A stretch of DNA of 64,000 bases, from contig JBHEMX010000025.1 of NCBI GenBank assembly GCA_046262355.1, positions 4,455-68,454 of the forward strand. The letters are read 5' to 3'. This document shows, in pieces, positions 1 to 8,561 of this stretch (within the stretch, counting starts at the first letter, position 1; the number at the start of each line of letters is the position of its first letter). Below the pieces are notes generated by a model, which made no database searches, was not told the origin of the DNA, and worked only from the letters and a program-made list of their open reading frames with translations. This DNA comes from DATADD01 sp046262355. GTDB lineage: Bacteria; Actinomycetota; CADDZG01; WHSQ01. The position numbers and the translations under genes were made by a program.

Positions 1-49
1 AGGACAACGTTGTAATTCGCAGTGCCTACCCGGGGGTCCGATCCGCCCA

Positions 50-3000
50 GTGAGCTTCGTCCATCTGCACGCTCACAGCGAGTACTCGATGCTCGACGGC
101 GCGAGCCGCATCTCGGACATGTTCGAGGCCGCCGCCTCACAAGACATGCCGGCCTGTGCGATCACGGACCACGGCGTCATGTACGGGGCGCTGGACTTCT
201 ACAAGACAGGCTCCGACTCCGGCGTCAAGCCGATCCTGGGCATGGAGGGTTACCTCTTCCTCGGCGACCGGCGCGAGCGGCCTCCGCAGCGCGCCAACAG
301 CGAGCGGACCTGCCACCTGACGCTGCTCGCGGCCGACGACGGCGGCTACGGCAACCTGGTCAAGCTCTCGAGCCGCGCCTGGCTCGAGGGCCACCATCAC
401 CACCCGCGCGCCGACAAGGAGCTTCTCGCCGAACACTCCGAGGGTCTGATCTGTCTCTCGGGCTGTCTCTCCGCGGAGATCCCCAAGCTCATCGTCGGAG
501 GGTGGCTCGCCGAGGCGCGCCGGGTGGTCGGCGAGTACCGCGAGCTCTTCGGCGATCGCTTCTACCTCGAGCTCCAAGACCACGGGATCGCGGCGCAAAG
601 GGGGCTCAACGACGAGCTCGTGAGCATCGGCCGTGAGATGGGCATCCCGTGGGTCGCAACGAATGACTCGCACTACACCCACAAGGACGACGCCGCGGCG
701 CACGACGTGCTGTTGTGCATCAATACCGGGTCGGAGCTGGCGGATGCCAACCGCTTCAAGTTCGACTCCGACGAGTTCTATCTCAAGTCGCCACAGGAGA
801 TGGCGCAAAGGTTCGCCGGCTGGCCGGGGGCTTGTGAGCGCACGCTCGAGGTCGCGGAGCGCTGCAACGTCACCATCGCCATGGGTGAGCTGCTGCTGCC
901 GCGCTACGAGGTCCCGTCGGGACATACGCTCGAAAGCTACCTCGAAGAGCTGGTCATGGCCGGCGCCGGGCGCCGCTACCGCGACCTGACGCCCGAGGTC
1001 TCCGAACGGGTCCGCTACGAGCTCAAGGTCATCGGCGAGATGGGATTCGCCGGCTACTTCCTGGTGGTGCAGGACTTCGTCAACTGGGCGAAGCGCCAAG
1101 GGATCCGGGTCGGGCCCGGCCGTGGCAGCGCGGCGGGGTCGATCGTGTCCTATGTACTCGGGATCACCGAGCTCGACCCGCTCGCGTACGACCTCATGTT
1201 CGAGCGCTTCCTCAACCCCGAGCGCATAGCGATGCCGGACATCGACATAGATTTCGATGAGCGCATGCGCGGCGACGTGATCCGCTACGTGTGCGACAAG
1301 TACGGCTCGGACCACGTCGCTCAGATCGTCACCTACGGCACGATCAAGGGCAAGCAGGCGATCCGCGATGCGGCGCGCGTCCTCGGGTTCCCGTACGCAG
1401 AGGGGGACCGCCTCACGAAGATGTATCCGCCGCTGATCATGGGACGCGACGGTGGTCTTCACAAGGCGCTCGAGACCTCGCCGGAGCTGAGCGAGGCGTA
1501 CGGGTCCGGCGGCGCGGCCAGAGAGATCATCGACACCGCGCTCAAGGTCGAGAACCTCAAGCGCTCGGCCGGCATACATGCGGCCGGGGTCGTGATCGGC
1601 CAGAACCCGCTGGTCGAGCACCTGCCGCTGAAGCGAGGGGAGCACGACGAGGTCGTCACGCAGTTCGACCTCAACGGGGTCGAGGCGTTGGGTCTCCTCA
1701 AGATGGATTTCCTGGGCCTGCGCAACCTCACGGTGATCGAGGTCGCGCGCGACTACATCAAGAGGAACCAGGGCGTGGAGATAGACGTCGACGGCCTCGA
1801 GCTGAACGACGCGAAGGTCTACGAGATGCTGCAGCGAGGCGACTCCGACGGAGTGTTCCAGCTCGAGTCAGACGGCATGCGACGGCTTCTCGTGCAGCTC
1901 CGCCCCGACCGCTTCGAGCAGATCATGGCCCTTATCGCGCTGTACCGCCCCGGCCCGATGGAGCAGATCCCCGCGTACATCGAGCGCAAGAACGATCCGA
2001 TGAAGGTGTCGTACCTTCATCCCGAGCTCGAAGACATCACCAAAGAGACTTACGGGATCCTCGTGTACCAGGAGCAGATCGTGCTCATGCTCCAGAAGAT
2101 CGCCGGCTACACGCCCGGTCACGCCGATGTCGTGCGCAAGGCGATCGGCAAGAAGAACCGCGCCATCATGGCTGCGGAGGAGCCCCGCTTCATCCACGGC
2201 TGCATGAAGATGGGCCTCGGCGAAGCCGATGCGAGCAGGCTGTGGAACCTGATCCAGCCCTTCGCCGACTACTCGTTCAACCGCGCACACTCGGCGTCCT
2301 ACGCCTACGTCGCCTACCAGACCGCGTGGCTGAAAGCGCACCATCCCGTCGAGTACATGGCTGCGTTGCTGACGTCGGTCAAGGACCGCAAGGACGACAA
2401 GCCGAAGTACCTCGGTATGGCGCGCCGGATGGGGATCCCCGTCCTGCTGCCCGACGTCAACTCCTCGGGCAGAGACTTCACACCGACAGAGGACTCGATC
2501 CGCTTCGGTCTCGCGGCCGTCCGCCACGTCGGCGAGGGCGTGGTCGAGAGGATCACCGAGGCGCGCCGCAGGAAGGGTGCTTACGACTCTTTCTACGACT
2601 TCTGCCGCAAGGTCGACTATTCGTGTCTGAACAAGAAGACGGTCGAGTCGTTGATCTGGGCGGGCGCATTCGAGTCGCTGGGGCACACGCGCAAGGGCCT
2701 GCTCGAGGTCTCGGACGCGATCTGTTCCGAGGTGGTCGCCCAGCGCCGCCGCGAGGAGGCGGGGCAGTTCTCGCTCTTCGGCGCCTCGTCGCCGACGGAC
2801 GGGGCCGTCCCCGCTCACGAGACGCCGATCCCCATCGACGAGTACCCGCGGAACATCCTGCTCGCGCAAGAGAAGGAGATGCTAGGGCTCTACGTCTCCG
2901 ACCATCCGTTGCTCGGAGTGGAGGGGCTGCTCGCGCGCATGACGGATGCATCGATCGCGGCGTTGTCCGAACGCACCCCGGGCGACGTGCTAACGGTCGG

Positions 3001-3475
3001 CGGCGTGATCGCCGGCCTCGCCAAGAGGGTCACGAGACGCGGCGAGGTCATGATGACCGCTGCCGTCCAGGACCTCTCGGGGGTCAGCATCGAAACGATC
3101 TTCTTCCCGCGCACGATCGAGCAATACGGCGAGCTCATACGTCAGGACTCGATAGTGCTCGTCAAAGGGCGGCTCGATCAAGATGCGCGCGATGACTCAC
3201 TCAAGCTGATCGCGATGGAGGTGCACGAGCCGCGCCTCGACGATCGTCCTGTCGTGATCGGCATCGGGACCGACACCTGCACACCTTCGTTGGTCGAGGA
3301 CCTCAAGGAGATACTCGGCAATCATCCGGGCAGCACCCAGGTCTTCCTGCGGCTCGCCGGAGGCGCGCGCACAACCGTTCTGCGGCTCGGCAGCGAGTTC
3401 TGCGTCGACACGCACAACGGCCTGCATGCCGAGCTCAAGGCCAACCTGGGCCAGAGCATCACGATCGCCAGCTGA
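50..3475 (+). CDS. dnaE: DNA polymerase III subunit alpha
   Basis: Replicative polymerase catalytic subunit, 1141 aa, the usual length for DnaE1. The N-terminal PHP domain opens with HLHAHSEYSMLDG. The pol-III palm carries GPGRGSAAGS (about residue 360) and the catalytic acidic motif PDIDIDFDE (about 396-404), with a further LLKMDFLGLRNLT. A tandem HhH region and an OB fold (about 980-1060) follow. The GTG start at 50 places the PHP motif at the extreme N-terminus, as in the family. No frameshift or stop is present over 3.4 kb, which matters when judging the broken genes downstream. The 49 bases upstream show nothing recognisable. Confidence 0.97.
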   Translation: MSFVHLHAHSEYSMLDGASRISDMFEAAASQDMPACAITDHGVMYGALDFYKTGSDSGVKPILGMEGYLFLGDRRERPPQRANSERTCHLTLLAADDGGYGNLVKLSSRAWLEGHHHHPRADKELLAEHSEGLICLSGCLSAEIPKLIVGGWLAEARRVVGEYRELFGDRFYLELQDHGIAAQRGLNDELVSIGREMGIPWVATNDSHYTHKDDAAAHDVLLCINTGSELADANRFKFDSDEFYLKSPQEMAQRFAGWPGACERTLEVAERCNVTIAMGELLLPRYEVPSGHTLESYLEELVMAGAGRRYRDLTPEVSERVRYELKVIGEMGFAGYFLVVQDFVNWAKRQGIRVGPGRGSAAGSIVSYVLGITELDPLAYDLMFERFLNPERIAMPDIDIDFDERMRGDVIRYVCDKYGSDHVAQIVTYGTIKGKQAIRDAARVLGFPYAEGDRLTKMYPPLIMGRDGGLHKALETSPELSEAYGSGGAAREIIDTALKVENLKRSAGIHAAGVVIGQNPLVEHLPLKRGEHDEVVTQFDLNGVEALGLLKMDFLGLRNLTVIEVARDYIKRNQGVEIDVDGLELNDAKVYEMLQRGDSDGVFQLESDGMRRLLVQLRPDRFEQIMALIALYRPGPMEQIPAYIERKNDPMKVSYLHPELEDITKETYGILVYQEQIVLMLQKIAGYTPGHADVVRKAIGKKNRAIMAAEEPRFIHGCMKMGLGEADASRLWNLIQPFADYSFNRAHSASYAYVAYQTAWLKAHHPVEYMAALLTSVKDRKDDKPKYLGMARRMGIPVLLPDVNSSGRDFTPTEDSIRFGLAAVRHVGEGVVERITEARRRKGAYDSFYDFCRKVDYSCLNKKTVESLIWAGAFESLGHTRKGLLEVSDAICSEVVAQRRREEAGQFSLFGASSPTDGAVPAHETPIPIDEYPRNILLAQEKEMLGLYVSDHPLLGVEGLLARMTDASIAALSERTPGDVLTVGGVIAGLAKRVTRRGEVMMTAAVQDLSGVSIETIFFPRTIEQYGELIRQDSIVLVKGRLDQDARDDSLKLIAMEVHEPRLDDRPVVIGIGTDTCTPSLVEDLKEILGNHPGSTQVFLRLAGGARTTVLRLGSEFCVDTHNGLHAELKANLGQSITIAS

Positions 3476-3584
3476 GCGCCGAGTGCCCCGTGGGGCTCGT
3501 CCCTGTCTACCGGTGCGTACTCGTGCGCGGCCCATCAGGCGCGACGGCGTCGGCCCCGTGACCGATCGCAGACGGCGTAGTTGC

Positions 3585-3754
3585 CTGGTCGCGCAGGCGC
3601 CGGTACTCAGGGATGCTGTAGGAGCTCGTGTCGTCCTTGCGGTACGGGCGCGCCTCCACGACGGCCGGCTGTGGCTGCTCCACCTCTGGAGGTACAGCGT
3701 CGCGACGAGGCGGACGTCGTCGGACATCGGTATCCAGAAGTAGCTCTCCGCCAT
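3585..3754 (-). pseudogene. Remnant of a CocE/NonD (X-Pro dipeptidyl-peptidase-like) hydrolase
   Basis: Only the first ~55 residues of a CocE/NonD-type serine hydrolase remain. The start reads MAESYFWIPMSDDVRLVATL, close to the family opening 'PMSDGVRLAATLYLP'. After about 22 codons the match moves to another minus frame (PAVVEARPYRKDD, then PEYRRLRDQ), so there is a frameshift near 3690. Homology stops near 3585, before the GxSxG nucleophile region, which is absent. The gene is therefore both frameshifted and 3'-truncated. It fills most of the 362-bp gap between dnaE and hisD. The family name rests on motif memory, not a search. Confidence 0.6.
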
Positions 3755-3808
3755 CGCCGTGCACCCTTACTCAAGCGCGTGGGCGGCGCTGCGCTGCGCT
3801 GCTTCGGC

Positions 3809-3821
3809 GTGAGTCACTCAC
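3809..3821. promoter_or_regulatory. Perfect 13-bp palindrome upstream of hisD
   Basis: GTGAGTCACTCAC is a 6+1+6 inverted repeat ending 16 bp before the hisD ATG at 3838. It could be an operator for the his cluster. No regulator is assigned, and chance is possible for a motif of this size. Confidence 0.25.
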
Positions 3822-3837
3822 TCAGTACTCTTTGGGC

Positions 3838-5139
3838 ATGCTGGAGCTGATCGACGGCCGCGACCAGAGCACTCCTGTGCGCATCGCCCGACCGGCACCG
3901 GTGCGGGGAGCGGACGATCCCCGCGAGCAGGCGCGCGCGATCGTGGACCGGGTACGCCTCGAGGGCGACCGAGCGGTCCTCGACCTCACCCAGCGTTTCG
4001 ACGGCGTGCGCCTGCCACCCGACCGGCTGCGCGTCGATCGCGCGACGATCGCCGAGGCACGCTCACTGGTGCGTCCGGAGCTGCTCGACGCGCTCGACGT
4101 CATGGCCGAGCGGCTCCGACGAACGTGCGAGCGACAGGTGCCGCAGGAGTGGTTCGAGCGGGGCGCCGGCGAGCTCACCGGCGAGCTCGTGCGCCCCTTG
4201 CGCCGCGTCGGCATCTACGTCCCCGGCCGGCGCGCCGCGTACCCGTCCAGCGTGGTCATGGCGGCGATCCCCGCCCAGGTCGCCGGAGTCGCCTCGATGG
4301 CGCTTGCCTCTCCTCCCGGACCGCGGGGCGAGATCGCCGAGCCGGTGCTCGCGGCGTGCGGCGCCGTGGGGATCGACGAGGTCTACCGGATCGGCGGAGC
4401 TCAGGCGATAGCCGCTCTCGCCTACGGCACGGAGAACGTTCGCCCGGTCGACAAGATCGTCGGTCCGGGCAACGTCTACGTCACGATGGCCAAGCGTTAC
4501 GTGCAGGGATGGGTGGGGATCGACTCAGAGGCCGGCCCGACGGAGATGGCGATCGTGGCCGACGACTCCGCGCGTCCCGACGTGCTCGCCGCCGACCTGA
4601 TCGCCCAGGCCGAACATGGTCCGCTCGGGACGCACGCACTGGTCACGTGGGTCCCCGAGCTCGCCGAACAGGTCATGAACGCCGTCGAGCTACAGGTCAT
4701 GCGGCACGAGCGGGCGGATCAGGTAGAGAACGCGCTGATCGAGGGAGGAAGGGCCGTGCTCGTGAGGGACCTGACGCACGCCCTGGACACCGTGAACGCG
4801 TTCGCGCCGGAGCACCTCGAGCTCATCTTCCCGGGTGCGCTCGAAGCGCTCCCTCAGGTGCGCAACGCGGGTGCGGTGTTCGTCGGCGCAGATTCCCCGG
4901 TGTCGGTCGGGGACTACGTCGCGGGCACCGACCACATCCTTCCCAGCGGAGGCAGCGCACGCTGGTCCTCCGGGCTCTCGGCGCGCGACTTCGTCAAGAC
5001 GATCTACGTCTCGGCTCTGGAGCGAAGCGCCCTCGACCGCCTTGCCCCGCACGTAGACGCGCTTGCCGAGGCGGAGGGTCTCCGAGCACACGGGCGGGCG
5101 GTCGAGGTGCGCCTGCACGGCGGCGGCGCGTGGTCATGA
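3838..5139 (+). CDS. hisD: Histidinol dehydrogenase
   Basis: Catalyses the last two steps of histidine synthesis (histidinol to histidine, NAD and zinc dependent). It is 433 aa, normal length. Visible hallmarks are KIVGPGNVYVTMAKRYV, EAGPTEMAIVADD, the metal-binding DLIAQAEHG (Gln and His), the catalytic FAPEHLEL (Glu-His) and AGTDHILPS. The ATG at 3838 is preferred because upstream codons in this frame fall in the CocE remnant. The stop overlaps the hisC ATG (ATGA). It is intact, although the next genes of the pathway are damaged. Confidence 0.96.
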   Translation: MLELIDGRDQSTPVRIARPAPVRGADDPREQARAIVDRVRLEGDRAVLDLTQRFDGVRLPPDRLRVDRATIAEARSLVRPELLDALDVMAERLRRTCERQVPQEWFERGAGELTGELVRPLRRVGIYVPGRRAAYPSSVVMAAIPAQVAGVASMALASPPGPRGEIAEPVLAACGAVGIDEVYRIGGAQAIAALAYGTENVRPVDKIVGPGNVYVTMAKRYVQGWVGIDSEAGPTEMAIVADDSARPDVLAADLIAQAEHGPLGTHALVTWVPELAEQVMNAVELQVMRHERADQVENALIEGGRAVLVRDLTHALDTVNAFAPEHLELIFPGALEALPQVRNAGAVFVGADSPVSVGDYVAGTDHILPSGGSARWSSGLSARDFVKTIYVSALERSALDRLAPHVDALAEAEGLRAHGRAVEVRLHGGGAWS

Positions 5140-5569
5140 CGGCACGGCATCCGCCGGAGCCGCGCGTCGGCCTCGCGCTGATCCCTCCATACGTCTCACC
5201 CCAACGGCCGGCGCGCTATCGGATGAACACCAACGAGTCGCCCTTCCCTCCGCCGGAACGGCTCGGCCACAGCGTCGTGCAGGAGCTGTCGGCGGCCTCC
5301 TTCAATCGGTACCCCGACAACGATGCCGTCGAGTTGGCGGGCGCGCTGGGAGAGCGCAACTCATGGACGCCCGACGGAGTGTGGATAGCCAACGGGTCGA
5401 ACGAGGTCCTGCTGCACGTCCTGCTCGCCTTCCGGGGAGCGGGGCGCACTGCCATGACGTTCGAGCCGCTTGGATCGAGGCGGGCTCCGTAACCGCGGTG
5501 CAGTTCCATCCGGAGAAGAGCGCGCGCGACGGCCGGGCGTTGCTCGGCCGCTGGTTGGAGGCCGTGTGA
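5136..5569 (+). pseudogene. hisC 5' fragment joined to hisH 3' fragment (hisB lost)
   Basis: From 5136 the frame encodes about 110 residues of histidinol-phosphate aminotransferase: RYRMNTNESPFPPPERL, FNRYPDNDAVELA, WIANGSNEVLLHVLLAF and ending AMTFEP. Near 5465-5470 this homology stops. A different frame then gives the last ~30 residues of the HisH amidotransferase (AWIEAGSVTAVQFHPEKS, with the conserved HPE) to the stop at 5567-5569. The PLP-lysine half of HisC, the whole of hisB and the HisH cysteine domain are missing, consistent with one deletion of very roughly 1.5-2 kb in a hisC-hisB-hisH order. Neither product would work. An assembly collapse is possible. Confidence 0.8.
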
Positions 5570-6306
5570 GCTTCACCGTCCTTCCCGCGGTCGACATCTC
5601 CGATGGTCGCTGCGTCCGGCTCCTCCAGGGCTGCTTCGGCACGGAGACCGTCTACTCTGATGATCCCGTGAAGGTCGCACTGGGCCTTGCGCGCGCGGGG
5701 GCGCGCTGGCTTCACATCGTCGACCTCGACGGAGCCAAGACGGGCGTCTCCGCGAACCGAGAGCTCGTGCTCGAGGTCGTGCGGCGCGCCTCGTGTCCCG
5801 TGCAGGCGGGAGGGGGCCTCCGCACGATCGATGACGTCGAGGAGGTGCTCGCCGCCGGGGCGAACCGAGCCGTCCTCGGCACGGTTGCGCTCGAGGATCC
5901 CGGCGCGTTGCGCAAGGCGTGCGCGCGCTACGGCCCAAGGATCGCGGTGTCGCTCGATGCTCGCCGGGGAGAGCTCGCGTCGCACGGATGGACGGTCGGG
6001 ACGGGAGTGCCTCTGTTCGACGCGATCCAAGCGTTCGAGGATGCCGGCGCATCGCTGTTCGTCTACACGGACGTGTCGCGCGACGGAACCATGACCGGGC
6101 CCGACGTAGACGGGCTCCTCCGGCTCGCGGCGCGCACCGATCTGCCGATACTCGCGTCCGGCGGCGTTAGCTCGCTGGATGAGATCCGCACGGTGGCGCG
6201 TCTCACCGGCGACGGGATCGCGGGACTCGTCGTCGGACGAGCGCTGTACGAGCACAAGTTCTCCGTTGGAGAGGCGAACCTGGCCGCCGACGAGGCCGCC
6301 GCGTGA
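5566..6306 (+). CDS. hisA: ProFAR isomerase, HisA or bifunctional PriA
   Basis: A 246-aa (beta/alpha)8 isomerase of histidine synthesis. It begins FTVLPAVDISDGRCVRL (catalytic Asp) and has LHIVDLDGAK, PVQAGGGLRT, the HGWT loop and YTDVSRDGTMTGPD (second Asp). The GTG start overlaps the hisH remnant stop. In Actinobacteria the enzyme at this position is usually PriA, which also does the TrpF reaction in tryptophan synthesis. No trpF is seen in this window although trpE, trpC, trpB and trpA are present. That would explain why it stays intact beside a broken his pathway, but the dual role is inferred. Confidence 0.93.
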   Translation: MSFTVLPAVDISDGRCVRLLQGCFGTETVYSDDPVKVALGLARAGARWLHIVDLDGAKTGVSANRELVLEVVRRASCPVQAGGGLRTIDDVEEVLAAGANRAVLGTVALEDPGALRKACARYGPRIAVSLDARRGELASHGWTVGTGVPLFDAIQAFEDAGASLFVYTDVSRDGTMTGPDVDGLLRLAARTDLPILASGGVSSLDEIRTVARLTGDGIAGLVVGRALYEHKFSVGEANLAADEAAA

Positions 6307-6396
6307 AGAGTGGCGCGCGTCGAGGGCAACGACGCGCGCGTTCCCCGCATGACTTCGATGTTGCCGCACGCAACTCGACGACAAGGGAGGGTGAGG

Positions 6397-6570
6397 ATGG
6401 AAGAGCGAGCCGACGATCTCGCCGAGGGAAGCGACCTTCCGCTGCCGGGCACGGCCGAGCCCGACGAGGCCGAGGAAGAGGGCGATCGCACCGACGGCCC
6501 CGGCAACGTGTCGGTGGACGAGCCGACGCAGCCGGCCCTCGAGCCCGAGGGCGAGCAGCTTGGGCCATGA
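6397..6570 (+). CDS. Small acidic low-complexity protein (57 aa), hypothetical
   Basis: An ATG preceded by a good GGGAGGGTGAGG Shine-Dalgarno opens a 57-residue, Glu/Asp/Pro-rich, probably disordered sequence (MEERADDLAEGSDLPLPG...). No family is recognised. It ends just where the SRPBCC remnant begins, so its 3' end may have been altered by the same rearrangement. Confidence 0.4.
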   Translation: MEERADDLAEGSDLPLPGTAEPDEAEEEGDRTDGPGNVSVDEPTQPALEPEGEQLGP

Positions 6571-6579
6571 CCCGTGGAA

Positions 6580-6940
6580 GACCCTGCGGTCGCCGCTGTG
6601 GTGGCCGCGTGACCACTCCGTGTCGGCCGACCCGGGACTGACCGTCACGTTCGAACCCCGTCGGGGCGGCCGCATCTACGAGCGAACGCCCCAAGGCGTG
6701 GAGCACGACTGGGGCGAAGTGATCGAATGGGATCCCCCACACAGGCTCAGCTATATGTGGCACATAGCGAGCGACCGCGGCGGCGCCACGGAGGTGGAGA
6801 TCACGTTCACGGGCACCGGTGACGCCACCACGGTGACCATCGTGCACCGCGGGTGGGAGCGACTCGGAGCGGCAGGCACCGAGCTGCGGAAGAGGAACCG
6901 GCAGGGATGGGCCGGTCCCATCGCCCCTTACGAACGAGCA
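6580..6940 (+). pseudogene. Remnant of an SRPBCC/AHSA1-like protein
   Basis: The frame contains a run typical of AHSA1-type START-fold proteins: LWWPRDHSV, VTFEPRRGGRIYERTPQG, HDWGEVIEWDPPHRLSYMWH and ATEVEITFTGTG, then VTIVHRGWERLG. The first ~25 residues of the domain, including the first helix, are absent, and the C-terminal helix runs out at NRQGWAGPI. No start codon fits well; TTG at 6560 is the only in-frame one nearby. It sits between hisA and hisF, where impA is found in mycobacteria. It is a 5'-truncated fragment or the product of an assembly deletion. Confidence 0.55.
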
Positions 6941-6989
6941 TGCCTCGGCGCGTCCCTCCGGCGCACGGTCACTGACGGGCCGGCGCCTC

Positions 6990-7406
6990 GTGCTGGCCAA
7001 GCGGATCATCCCCTGTCTCGATGTCGATGGGGCCGCGTCGTCAAAGGCGTGCGCTTCGCGGGACTGCGAGATGCCGGCCATCCCGCAGAGCTCGCGGCTC
7101 GCTATGACCTCGAGGGGGCCGACGAGGTCGTGTTCCTCGACATCACCGCTTGCGGCGCCGGAGAGATCCTTCTGACCTCCATTGATGCGGATGGAACGGC
7201 CGCCGGTTACGACCTCGAGCTCACGCGCGCCGTGTGCAACGCCGTCCCGTTCCGTCATCGCCTCGGGCGGCGCCGGGACGCCCGAGCACCTGGCCGATGC
7301 GGTCGATCCCGCGCGCGGGGCCGCCGAGGCCGCCCTTGCCGCATCCGTGTTCCACTTCGGCTCGTTCACGGTCGGCGATGCAAAGCTGGCGCGGGCTGCC
7401 CGTTAG
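6990..7406 (+). pseudogene. hisF: Imidazole glycerol phosphate synthase subunit HisF, internally deleted and frameshifted
   Basis: The GTG at 6990 gives VLAKRIIPCLDVDG. A one-base loss near 7030 moves the match to another frame: GRVVKGVRFAGLRDAGHPAE, then ADEVVFLDITA. At about 7150 the match jumps straight to GAGEILLTSIDADG, so roughly 110-120 residues (several central strands of the barrel) are gone. A second shift near 7245 leads to VIASGGAGTPEHLAD and ASVFHFGSFTVGDAKLA with a stop at 7404-7406. Intact HisF is about 255 aa. With three lesions this cannot make a cyclase. Confidence 0.82.
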
Positions 7407-7418
7407 GATTCCGCTTCC

Positions 7419-8561
7419 ATGACTACGCTTCTCCTGTGGGACGACGCGCTTCGCAGTCGCGAGATGCGTCATGAGATCGGCGAGGCGATAGGTGACCCGA
7501 TCGCGTTCATCGAACGCGACGGCAGACGGATCGTGGTCGGCTCGGTCCTGGAGGAAGCCATCCTGACGGCGCGCGAGGACGTCGTGGACGAGTTCTGGAG
7601 CAACGTCGATCTTGGAGCGGACCAGCTCATCGACGACAGGTCCTTCCCCGAGCACCTGATCGGTCCCGAGATCGCTCGGCGCGCGCTCGAGCGGACCGGC
7701 GCGCCATCCGTGAAGGTACCGCTCTCCTTCCCGGTCGGAGCCGCCGATCATCTCCGCTCGAACGGCATCGAGGTGGTCGTGGACCAGGACACCTGGTCGC
7801 GCAGACGCAGGCACAAGACTCCGGGGGAGCTGGAGGGGATCGAACGAGCACAGCGGGCGGCAGAGACCGCGATGTTGACCGCCGGACGCATGCTGCGCGA
7901 CGCGGAGCCCACCGCCGACGGGCGCCTTCGCTTCGAGGGAGAGATCCTCTCGGCGGAGTTGATGCGCGAGGCGATGTCGGGCGAGTTGCTGGCGCAGGGC
8001 GCCGAGGGCGAGGACATCCTCATCCACTCGGGCGATGCGTGCCTCAGGGGACACGACCCGGGGCGCGGGCCGATCCTTCCGAACGAGTCTTGCATCGTCG
8101 ACTGCTTCCCGCGCGATCGCCGCAGCGGTGCGTACACGGACATGACGCGTACGTTCGTGCCGGGCGCCGCCTCCGACGACATCCGCAAGCTGCACGCGGC
8201 CTGCCTCGAGGCGCTGGACATCGCGTTCGAGTGCACCAAGCCCGGCCACAGCGATGCGTTCGAGCGCGTGGCGCATCGCTTCGCCGAGCAGGGGTGGCCG
8301 ACACAGCTCACGCAGCGCGGCGGCGGCGCGCTGCGTGAGGGCTTCTTTCATTCCCTCGGCCACGGCGTCGGCCTTGATGTCCACGAGCCCCCCCTGATGG
8401 GACGGCGCGCCGATGCCTTGATCGTCGGAGATGTGATCGCGATCGAGCCCGGCGTGTACTTCAAGGGGATCGGCGGCGTGCGCCTCGAAGACACGGTGCT
8501 CGTGACCGAACAGGGCCCCCGGCACTTCAGCGATCCCTATCCCTACGATCTCGAGCCGTGA
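7419..8561 (+). CDS. M24 family metallopeptidase (Xaa-Pro aminopeptidase-like)
   Basis: A 380-aa protein with an N-terminal creatinase-like domain and a C-terminal pita-bread domain. The five metal ligands appear in order: Asp in CIVDCFP, Asp in AYTDMTRTF, His in SLGHGVGLDVHEPP, Glu in VIAIEPGVYF and Glu in GVRLEDTVLV. It should cleave X-Pro peptides or dipeptides in the cytosol. It lies between hisF and hisI and overlaps hisI by four bases, so it is co-transcribed but has no obvious pathway link. Intact. Confidence 0.9.
   Translation: MTTLLLWDDALRSREMRHEIGEAIGDPIAFIERDGRRIVVGSVLEEAILTAREDVVDEFWSNVDLGADQLIDDRSFPEHLIGPEIARRALERTGAPSVKVPLSFPVGAADHLRSNGIEVVVDQDTWSRRRRHKTPGELEGIERAQRAAETAMLTAGRMLRDAEPTADGRLRFEGEILSAELMREAMSGELLAQGAEGEDILIHSGDACLRGHDPGRGPILPNESCIVDCFPRDRRSGAYTDMTRTFVPGAASDDIRKLHAACLEALDIAFECTKPGHSDAFERVAHRFAEQGWPTQLTQRGGGALREGFFHSLGHGVGLDVHEPPLMGRRADALIVGDVIAIEPGVYFKGIGGVRLEDTVLVTEQGPRHFSDPYPYDLEP

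Noticed and set aside
137..1645. 502-codon open frame antisense to dnaE, and many similar long antisense frames elsewhere
   Set aside because: High GC at third positions creates long open antisense frames; these lack domains, have Arg/Asp/Val-rich shadow composition and lie opposite certain genes.
3697..3754. The 185-codon minus frame (3197-3754) as one real gene
   Set aside because: Only its first 22 codons resemble a protein family; the rest is Arg/Ser/Thr-rich shadow and overlaps the end of dnaE.
7030..7250. Programmed frameshifting in hisF
   Set aside because: Two shifts plus an internal deletion of the barrel; no slippery sequence with downstream structure; HisF is not known to be frameshift-regulated.
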